Part shown: positions 7,737-16,105 of the stretch, in pieces
Layout of the letters: the number at the start of each line of letters is the position of its first letter
How positions within the stretch are numbered: the stretch's first letter is position 1
Source: Lindgomyces ingoldianus
Taxonomy: Eukaryota; Ascomycota; Dothideomycetes; Pleosporales; Lindgomycetaceae
Direction: 5' to 3'
Assembly (NCBI RefSeq): GCF_010093535.1
Contig: NW_022985256.1
Location: 10,729 to 26,833 of the forward strand
DNA length: 16,105 bases
The notes under the pieces: generated by a model
Told to the model about the DNA's origin: nothing
What the model saw: only the letters and a program-made list of their open reading frames with translations
The model's database searches: none
Program-made: the position numbers and the translations under genes

Positions 7737-8262
7737 ACGTACTTCATGGGCGAGTTGCTCACACACCTGAGTCGCTTACTTTTGCCAAGACCCTACCCTA
7801 ACAAACTCTATTATGGCCCATAACAACCCGCTCTGGCACTATATAGTACAGTACAGCCTAGAATATTATTTAGATACTACTTCTGCTTCTCGCTTACACA
7901 TTTGCGTGTTACGCCTAGTCTAATTACACTGTCTGCAGCGCCTTTAGGATAGCTTACCTACTTTAGCTTACACCTGCTTCTTTGCCTTCTTCCTGTCACT
8001 GCGTGCTTTAAACTCCTTTAAAGCTAATAAGTGTAGGCTTTCTAAATTATTAAGGTCTTTTCTACCTTAATCTGCTTTTTTTTATATAATTTACATTATG
8101 TAGTAGCCTTATTAGCTACTTAAAGCTTAGTAATTTCTTATTACACTAACACTAGCTTATGCGTAATTATTGCTACTCTTTTTAAAACTTTTTTAAACAC
8201 CTTAACTATAAAAGTTAGTAAACTATTTATATACTTCTAAATTTTTATTTTTATAAGCATTA
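7737..8262 (-). mobile_element. F element copy F4, left part, interrupted by F5
   Basis: It starts ACGTAC at 7737 after TA (7735-7736) and carries the complete left inverted repeat. It matches the first 526 bp of F5 throughout, with scattered C/T and G/A differences. It stops at TA 8261-8262, where F5 begins. The matching point in F5 (8788-8789) is an uninterrupted TA, so the break is a clean insertion. The continuation of F4 is at 10128. Confidence 0.92.
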
Positions 8263-8317
8263 ACGTACTTCATAGGCGAGTTGCTCACACACCTGAGTCG
8301 CTTACTTTTGCCAAGAC
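8263..8317. repeat. Left terminal inverted repeat of F5
   Basis: About 55 bp pairs with the reverse complement of 10073-10127, with mostly transition differences. It contains GAGTTGCTCAC (8278-8288) and GAGTCGCTTAC (8295-8305), two near-identical units 17 bp apart that are plausible transposase contact sites. Confidence 0.9.
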
Positions 8318-8499
8318 CCCACCCTAACAAACTCTATTATGGCCTATAACAACCTGCTCTAGCACTATATAGTACAGTACAGCCTAGAATAATATTTAGA
8401 TACTACTTCTGCTTCTTGCTTACATGTTTGCGCGTTATGCCTAGTCTAATTGCACTGTCTGCAGCGCCTTTAGGATAGCTTACCTACTTTAGCTTACAC

Positions 8500-9960
8500 C
8501 TGCTTCTTTACCTTCTTTCTATTACTGCGCGCTTTAAACTTCTTTAAAGCTGTTAAGCGCAGGCTTTTCTAAATTATTAAGGTCTTTTTTACCTTAATTT
8601 ACTTTCTTTTATACAATTTATGTTACATAGCAGCCTTATTAACTGCTTAAAGCTTAGTAATTTCTTGTTACACTAACACTAGCTTATACATAATTATTGC
8701 TGCCCCCTTTAAAACCTTCTTAAACGCCTTAACTATAGAAGTTAGTAAACTATTTATATGCTTTTAAATTTTTATCTTTATAAGCATTAATTATAACCTA
8801 GGTTTTAGGGTATTACTTAAGGTTTATAACTACTAGGGCTTATTATATATAGGTAGTAGTAGTAATAGAGTGCGCAACTTTATATTAAGGCCTATTATAA
8901 CTTATTATAGGTTAAAAGGAACTAATCTAGCGCCTTAAAACCCTTTTTAGATATTACTAAAAGTAATTACAGCATTATAGGCTGCTTTAAAGCATAGTAG
9001 AAACTTTATTTTTATAATATAAGTAATCTAGTTGCGCATAAGGTTTTTAGCTTAGCGCTTATACGCCTTCTTTAAAGAAGTAAAACAACTTATATTAAGT
9101 AGCTATAAAAGGTGCAATAAGTAAAAAGGCATATAAATAGTAATAATTTTGTTATTTTTATAGTATTACTAGAAATAAAGTAAGTTATAGCTCTTATAGC
9201 TGTTAATAACTAGCAGACAGTAGCTGCTAACAGTACGCTTCTTTATATGTGCGTTAAAGTGCTTTAACTAGTCTAGACTAAGCTAATTAGTAGTCTAGCT
9301 ATGCTTAGAGATTATAATAACTTAATTCTAAAGTAGATTTTCTTTTTTATACTAGTTTAAAAAGTAGTTGCTAGCCTAGAAAATAATAAAGAGTAAAATA
9401 GCCTACTTTTAGCATTAATGCTCTAGATAGCTGTTGTCTACTTCTAGTTGCCTAGCTAGACTGCTTTTAGCTGTCCTTATCTCTCTAAACCTATAACAAC
9501 TGCTCTAGTAGATATCTAGCCTATTATAAACTCTGTCTTGTTAAAGTTATACATGTTGTTATTCTAAATGCTATACTTAGCTTTAATATTCTTTATAAAG
9601 TTAAACTAGCCTTAAATTACTATAGAATTTTTATAAAAAGCTCTTTTATAGTTATACTTACACTTAAACTTTACTTTAAGCTCTAGGTAACACTTAATAA
9701 ATGTATTAAGCTAGTTTATACTAATATAGCTTATATTCTGCTTAGCGTGTAAAGAATTAGCTATATTAGCTACAGCTGCTAGCTAGGGGGGAAATCCTTG
9801 CGCATCTAGCTTAAGTATGTGCTAAATAATTACCTACTTCTTGTTATTATCTAGCTTCTATAAGTTAGCTATATAATTAGCTTAAAAAGGTTGTCTAGCG
9901 TGTTAGTTGCTTATTGTCTTTTAAAAGACCCTATAGATAGCTGCAGCATGTTAGTTAGAA
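8500..9960 (-). pseudogene. Fot1/pogo-type transposase relic (DD35D) in F5
   Basis: The cut-and-paste transposase of F5 is read on the minus strand through many TAA/TAG stops; outer limits are approximate. Near 9870-9650 is the helix-turn-helix region (KLDAQGFPP and the NTFIKCYLELKVKFKCKYNY block typical of the family). The DDE domain begins MYNFNKTEFIIG; the first catalytic Asp is now Asn (AAC, 9540-9542). A one-base shift follows between about 9500 and 9250. Then LKHFNAHIKKRTVSSYCLL leads to the second Asp position, also Asn (AAC, 9202-9204). Further on come KNNKIITIYMPF and the third position, Asn again (AAT, 9094-9096), 35 residues after the second. KAAYNAVITFSNI and ARLVPFN match the conserved C-terminal blocks. 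Losing all three acidic residues makes it inactive even apart from the stops. Confidence 0.85.
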
Positions 9961-10072
9961 AGTGTTACATCTTGTTTAAAAGCCTAGAGCGTAAGCTGCA
10001 TTTAATGTTTCTTTAACACATTTAAGTAGTGTTGTTAGAAATGCATTAGTGTAGAAAGAGTAGTATAGTAGA

Positions 10073-10127
10073 GTCTTAGCAAAAGTAAGCAACTTAGGTG
10101 TGTAAGCAACTTGCCTATAAAGTACGT
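10073..10127. repeat. Right terminal inverted repeat of F5
   Basis: This is the inverse of 8263-8317, with two identical GTAAGCAACTT units at 10085-10095 and 10102-10112. TA follows at 10128-10129. Confidence 0.9.
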
Positions 10128-10436
10128 TAATTATAACCTAAGTTTTAAAGTATTGCTTAGGGTTTACAACTGCTAGAGCTTGTTATATATAAGTAGTAGT
10201 AGTAATAGAGTGCGTAACTTTACATTAAGGCCTATTATAACCTATTATAGGTTAAAAGGAACTAATCTAGCGCTTTAAAACTTTTTTTAAATATTACTAA
10301 AAGTAATTATAGCATTATAAGCTCCTTTAAAGCATAGTAGAAACTTTATTTTTATAATATAAGTAATCTAGTTGTGTATAAGGTTTTTAGCTTAGCGCCT
10401 ATACACCTTTTTTAAAAAAGTAAAACAACCTACAAT
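10128..10436 (-). mobile_element. F element copy F4, right part, truncated
   Basis: It begins TAATTATAACC, which is exactly the sequence following the target TA inside F5 (8788 on), and matches F5 8788-9096 with mostly transition differences. It carries the C-terminal third of the transposase frame. Homology ends at about 10435, near the third catalytic position, where a GC-rich stretch takes over. The remaining 1 kb or so of F4, including its right inverted repeat, is not in the window. Confidence 0.88.
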
Positions 10437-10545
10437 TCACACCCGAAAAGTAACACTCCACCCGCCCCCTGCACCGCCACCCCCGCACTGCCACGCCCTA
10501 ACCGCCCTAATCTAGAGGGGGGCCCCACCTCACCTTCTTACTAAC
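10437..10545. other. GC-rich stripe at a repeat junction, unknown origin
   Basis: A C-rich stretch (starting TTCACACCCGAAAAGTAAC, with repeated ACCGCC-like units and GGGGGGCCCC near 10515) replaces F4 abruptly and passes into AT-rich sequence by about 10560. It keeps many CA dinucleotides, so it has escaped RIP. It could be the terminus of another transposon. No inverted or LTR-type end was identified. Confidence 0.5.
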
Positions 10546-13500
10546 TACCTTGCATTCTCTAATCTCTGCAACTATCTGTCTTGCTTTTATTAAATCTAAC
10601 TTTTATAACGTTACATGCCTTTACTTCTAAGCCTCTTTATTTTTGCGCTTAAATTTTATAACGCTTTTTTACTTTTCTAGAAAGATTTGCTACCTTTTTT
10701 AGCTGCAGGCAATGTTGCGCTCCCTCTGCCTCTACCTCTCTTACTCTTGCAGCTACTTGCCTGCCTAGGAAGGCTACTACTTGCGCTAGAAGATTACTAG
10801 CAGTAAAGCGCTATCTATTCTTACAAGCCTATTATACATAATTCCTTACTACCTTTACTATTCTGTTGCCTAAGCTTAGAGAATGCAAGGTTTAGATATA
10901 AATGCTTAGGGGATAAAAGGCTTCTGCCTACCTTTACTTCCCCTTCTAAAAAAAAAGGGTGCTATAGAATAGCAGAAGCTTGTTTTTTTTAAGCTTTCTA
11001 GGCTTAGTTCTCTAAGCTTTTAGAGCTGTAAAAAAAGTAGCTATACTATTAGCCCTTACCTTTATATCTTTTTTTTTAAGCTTTACCTCTAGCTTTTTCT
11101 TTTTATAGCACTATAAATTCTAAGCCTTTTTCTATCTTTTAATGCAAGAATATTAGCTAACCTGCTTTTTTTTTTTAGTTGCATTCTTAGACTACTAGAG
11201 TCTGCTTAACCTTCTCTAGCTTTACACTTTTTTACTCTTCTTAGCTAGCTGTAGAACTTTATAAATTTTAGTGTCTTTACTCTATAATCTTAGAATTACT
11301 AGGAGAAGTAAGAAGATATTTTGCTATAGCTTAAGCATAAGCATCCTAAGATTAATAAGGCCTAAGTAGTAAAGAAAAGAAATGCATATATAAATAAGTA
11401 AAGTAACTTACTACTAAAAGTAGTAAAGGAAACTGTAAGTTTATAAACTTTTTTTATTATATTCCCTGTAGATTTTAAGCTCTAGCTAACCTCTTTTTAT
11501 AAATAATGCCCTTTAAGCTATAAGTACTGTGTGTTACTTTTTCTTTTAAGCATTTAGGCTTTTCTTCTTAGATTTTTTAAGGTAATATACTGCATAGCCT
11601 AGCTCTATACACTACCCTTGCTATTTATTCTACTGTATACATTATATTCTTTAGCCTTTTTGCTAGATTTTACTAATATAGACGTCTTTTAGCTTGTACT
11701 TCTTTGTTAATTAGGCAAGGAGAAAGATGCTTAAAAAAAGTGTTAAGCTTTTAGTGTTACTATTCTGCTATAGCACTATAAGTTATGTCTTCTTTTTACT
11801 ACTATCTTATGTTTTATAGGCCTTTACTAGCTTTAAATAGGAAATTTTAGACCTTACTACTACTTCTAACAGCATTAAAGTCTACAAGTGCGTGTTCTAT
11901 AAGCGTAACTATGTTTTATGTTAGATTTCTTAAATTTCATAGGCTCTCTATAATTAAATGTAGACATGTGCATAGCCCCCCTACCTTAAATACTTTAATA
12001 GGAAGTTAGGCTTTTATAATGTAAATTCTCTTCTTTTTATTAAATTTTCTAAGCCTGTACTAAGTTAATGCTATAAAGTGTAAGCCTTTATGCTAGGTAG
12101 ATCCTGCTAGAGCTTTAAAAACGCACAGCTAGAATGCCTATTAAATGCTGCTAGCCTAGGGCTTAAGTATAGTAAATAGAATATTAAGAAGGTAAATCTA
12201 AATATCTCTAGCTTTATTTTTATGTTTTCTAAGAGTTTAAGGCTTATTTAACTATGTTATCTAGGTGTTTAACATGTGTAATAAAAAGTCTTTTGCTTTT
12301 TTAGTTATTAGCAAAGAGCACATTAATAATAATAAAGTTTTTAATATAAATTCTTATTTTTTCTAAGCTTTAGACCTAATTTTGCTAACTTTTCTAAGCT
12401 TGCTTTTTTAAGGCCCTAGTAATAGCGTACAAGCTACACAGCAACAAGTTTAAGAATAGAGCAGGGGAAAAAAGTAAATAATAAAGGATAAAATAAAAGA
12501 TATTTATTATAAATGCTAAGAGCTCTCTTTATAATATTTTTAAGCCTTTATGTTTATAAGTTACAGAAGAGTTAATAAGCGCATTTAATAAGCATTTATT
12601 ATATTTTTATTAAAATTTATAATTTTTTTACTATAATTAAACTACACATTTAACTCTTTACTTTCCTCTCTCTTCTCTTTTTTATTTACTCTAAAAGTAG
12701 AAGAATTCTAGTGTTTTTTATAAAGTTTTAGTAGTTTTTTTAACTCTTTCTACTTTCTCTTACTAATATCCTCCTAGTTTACGCGAATAACATAGCCTAG
12801 ATTTAGCGCTAGGCAGGAGTTAAAAGGAAGCAGCTTAGCTAGTAGAAATGTTAAAAAGAGACTATAAAAACATTAGACTTACTAAGCTTAAACTTACTTT
12901 ACTTTTTTTTATTATAAAACACTTTTATTATACTTTTTTATCTTTTATAAATATTAAATATTTAAGCTTTAGAAGTTACAAAATAGTTTTAGAGAATTAT
13001 AGTAAAAAAGCAGCTTACTACTTCTAGTTTAAAATAACTAAATAGCATTTTCTAGAACTATAATAAAAGGAGCTTATGTTTACTAAAAAACTTTAGCCTA
13101 ATATGCTTAACCTACTTACTACTTTTCTTGTAGGTTTCTTAGTTAATTTTAGCGTCCTACATAAATATGTAAGAGAAACACTTAGAATTTGCAATAAAGC
13201 AGCTAAAAGACTTATAATAAAAAGGCCTTTCTTAACAGCCTATATTTTAAGTAGAGTAGCCTAATAATAATAATTAAATACTAAGAAATTATAAGCAGTA
13301 GTGTAACTTACATAGTATAGGCACCTACATAGCAGAATATCTTTGCTCTCTATACTATTAAGGGCATTAGCACTGCTAGGGAGGCTTTATAGAATCTTAA
13401 GCAATTGTCTTGTAATTCCTAGCATAGAAAACACTTACTGCGCCTAAAATCTTGCAGCTGTAGCAGCGCAGCATAGCTGCACTACTCTACTAGAATTCTA

Positions 13501-16105
13501 ATCTGTATAATTGCTAGTACTAATTAAATAACCTTAAAATGTTAGAAAGCTTAAGCCTTACCTAAGTTTCTCCTTAAGCATTTCTAGATTATAGGGCTTG
13601 TTAGTCTATCTTACCTTTTACACCTTACAGCGCCTTTTTACTTCTACCTTATTATAAGGCAACTTTAGATAACATAATAAGTTACTTTTTTTTTTTTATT
13701 TATTTCTAGCATTTACTCTATTTCTAGGTAGGCAGGCAGGCGTTAGTGTATATAAATAAAGGAGAAATTTAACAGCTTATATAAAGTAAAAAGGGGCTAC
13801 TTAGGATCTATTATTACTAATACTTTAAGCGTAGAAGGTTAACTTTTTCTAGCGTTTTATGCTGCTAGCCTAGCATTACTAACCTGTTTAGTAGGCTAGC
13901 TAACTTGCTGCTGCTTTAAGCCCTAAGATAAAGAAGGTTAGCTTTTCCTAGCCTTATATACCTGTAGCCTAGTATTGCTGGCCTGTAGCCTAGCGTTACT
14001 AGGTGCACTAGTAGCTAGGCTAACCTGTAGTAGCTCTAAGCCCTAGAGCAAAGAAAATTAGCTTTCTTAAGCCTCTTAAGTTTATAGCCTAGTATTACTA
14101 GAAAAAGTAAGAGCCTTAGCAAATCTCTTTTTAGCACCCTAGTGCTGCATTGTTAGTGTTAATTTTTTTAATTTTTTAATGTTGCCTATTATAGTAAATA
14201 GGGAAATTAGAGGCTGTAATAAGCAACTAGAAAAATGCTATAAAAAAAAGTAAGAATGTTATAGTAAATAACTATAACAGGAGAGCAGGTTAGAGAGGAA
14301 ATAAGTAAAAAGGCAGGTGTAAGTAGGCATATTATTATTTATACTAAAAAAACATGTTAAAATTAGCGTTCCTAACTAGGAAGTAGCTCTTACGCCTTTA
14401 GAGGCTATAGTTTACACAAGCGCAGTGCTATTTATATAAAACATGCAGCAATAAATGTTAGGAATTATAAGTTATACTATTACTAGTCTTAAAATTAATA
14501 ATAGCTAGATAAGGTAGTTATAGGTCCTGCCACAGTGCAGGCATTCCTCCCTGCCTTAATAGTCTAGGTCTAGATAGTTTTCCTGCTTCCTTCTAACTTT
14601 GTTAAACACACTAATTATATAATAAATAATTATTATTAAATTAAATTTAAAACTTTAACCCTTATAATAACAAAGCTTTCTAATATTCTAGCCTCTATTA
14701 TAAATAAAATACTATGCTTTACTCTATTAAAAAAAGTAACTACTATAGAGCTATATATTCTCTCTAATCTTATAGAGATTTTGTTAGAAGTTGTTAAAAA
14801 ACATAGTACTATGCTTTTAAACTACATTAAAACTAAAGTTTTTTTAACATTATATTAAAAGCACCTTACTAACTTCCTTGTCTTGTCTAAGCTAAGTTTT
14901 AGTTAGTTAGACATAAAAAATAAGTAAAAAATATAACTTTTTATAATTCCTAAGACTTTAAGCTATTTATATAAAAGAGCTAGCACATTAAGCTATAGCT
15001 TCTTTTTAGTAAAATATAAGAAGAAGGGTTTAACCTCTGCAAAAATAGTAAGTTAGCAGTAATTTATTAGAGTTTATAACTACTTACTACCTATTTAGTA
15101 AGTTTTATAGAAGTTAAGTAAAAGTTTAAGTTTACCTTTTTCTTTAGCATAAATGTAGAAATTTTTAACTTTAATGTTTAAAACCTTGTTAAGTTAGAGC
15201 AGGCACATAAACGTAATAGCGTACATAAGGCTTATTATTAGACGCTGCCGCCAGCCAGCCTAAGTTCTGCCGTGCAGAGTATTAGAGTTCTGCTGTATAC
15301 TAGGAAACCTAGGGAAATTAGCGTTAAATTAGAGAAGTTCTTCTAATTTGCGTGTAGTTATTGCCTAAACACTTTTCTAAGTCTTGCTATCCTACACCTA
15401 CATAAAAATGCAATGCTTAGCATATAAATCTTTATACATAATAATGTTTTTTTCTTACCTTCTAGCGCTTTAGACTTCTTATGTAGCGCTTAATAAAGTT
15501 GCTATTGCATAGGTTTCCTACCTACTTTTTATTACTATAGTCTGTAAATACTAAGCTTTTACAGCCTAGTTTACACACATAGTAGTATAAAGCTACAGCC
15601 TACATAGTTAAGGCAGAGGAGAACAAGTTTAAAGGTTAACTAGCTTCTAAGTTGTTAGATATTTTAAAGACTTTACTTAAAGTTATTACTTTTACTTTTT
15701 TTTTATAGTAAAACTTAATCTAGGAGCATATAATCTCTAAGGTAACTGCATAAAGGCAGTTAGCATTCTAGTATTAAAGTAGCATGTGTTTCTTAACATA
15801 AGCTTTGTATTTCTTAATTTAACTAGAAAGTCTTGTTAGCTTTAGTAAAATGCTAAAAACTGCTTAAAACTTACAAGCTGTAGTTCTTATATATTAACAT
15901 TATAATAAAACTCTTAGCATCTTTGCGTATATAAGTAAACAGTAAATTAAACCTAGCTTACTATTTATAACAGTCTATAAACTAAAGCTTATAAAGCTTA
16001 CTAATTACTAAGTCCTAGTTATCTATCTTCTTATTAATGTTAACACCTACTTTATTAAATCTTAGATAACTACTCTTATTAGCTTCTTATTAAACATTAC
16101 TAAAA
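10546..16105. other. AT-rich, RIP-type sequence with no supportable gene
   Basis: This stretch of over 5 kb shows the same signature as F5 and the gypsy relic: dense TAA, TAG, CTAG and TTTAA words and few CA or TG. No frame of useful length is open on either strand. No tRNA, rRNA or F-element end was found. Small less AT-rich patches occur at 13460-13480, 14525-14570 and 15240-15285. It is probably one or more RIP-destroyed transposons, possibly larger elements continuing past the right edge, but I could not assign a family. Confidence 0.6.
13834..14105. repeat. Degenerate tandem repeat, about 99 and 120 bp units
   Basis: Three related units start at about 13835, 13934 and 14054, each beginning AAGGTTAGCTTTT-like, then TAGCCTAGTATTACT, then GGCTAGCTAACCTG and CTCTAAGCCCTA. 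The second unit is longer by 21 bp, because CCTGTAGCCTAGTATTGCTGG is duplicated in it. All three lengths are multiples of three. Confidence 0.65.

Larger units (their letters stand above)
8263..10127 (-). mobile_element. Full-length Fot1/pogo-like DNA transposon (F5), RIP-inactivated
   Basis: The 1865-bp element runs from ACGTAC to GTACGT, with inverted repeats of about 55 bp and TA on both sides (8261-8262 and 10128-10129). It encodes one minus-strand transposase of the DDE_1/CENP-B type with DD35D spacing, which places it in the Fot1/pogo branch. Length and structure resemble known pleosporalean Fot1-like elements such as Molly of Parastagonospora, but family membership needs a search. The body is heavily RIP-altered while the ends remain recognisable. 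It inserted into another copy of the same family, F4. Confidence 0.92.

Noticed and set aside
11004..14606. A very long minus-strand ghost frame (about 1200 codons) with no TGA stops
   Set aside because: The lack of TGA is not evidence of coding here, because RIP removes TG in every frame. A second frame over 11004-11708 had fewer stops than this one, and no domain was recognised. The apparent coherence came from mentally replacing stops.

Overview
The window reads as nuclear DNA of a filamentous ascomycete (Pezizomycotina; Pleosporales-like Dothideomycetes is my best guess from the transposon types). It contains a short spliceosomal-intron gene, a eukaryotic tRNA with internal promoter boxes, Tc1-type (DD34E) and Fot1/pogo-type (DD35D) DNA transposons, and a Ty3/gypsy relic. 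A very AT-rich stretch carries the marks of repeat-induced point mutation (RIP): TA is abundant, CA and TG are scarce, and old reading frames are cut by TAA and TAG.

Layout. (1) 1-119 is the right end of a Fot1/pogo-like element (called F here) that enters from the left edge. (2) 122-4996 is a gene-bearing island of ordinary base composition. It holds a complete but dead Tc1-type element (279-1608), a three-exon gene for a cysteine-rich, Ser/Thr-stalk, single-pass membrane protein (1911-3023), a tRNA-Lys(CUU) with a T-run terminator (3447-3530), and a minus-strand EF-hand protein gene broken by two single-base losses (3799-4717). (3) From 4999 to the right edge everything is AT-rich transposon graveyard. 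It contains an inverted F end (4999-5196), an F fragment (5418-5606), a minus-strand Ty3/gypsy relic with recognisable integrase (5607-7736), and F4, whose two halves (7737-8262 and 10128-10436) are split by a full-length 1865-bp copy, F5 (8263-10127). From 10437 to 16105 lies unclassified AT-rich sequence with one GC-rich stripe at its left edge.

The host genes do not form an operon. The clearest story is the layered repeats: gypsy sits in F3, F4 sits in gypsy, and F5 sits in F4 at a TA target. RIP then inactivated them, and in F5 all three catalytic Asp codons of the transposase now read Asn. I found no CRISPR array, prokaryotic feature or convincing new biological system. The most checkable points are the self-nested insertion, the broken EF-hand gene at the edge of the AT-rich block, and the two PPxY motifs in the membrane protein tail.
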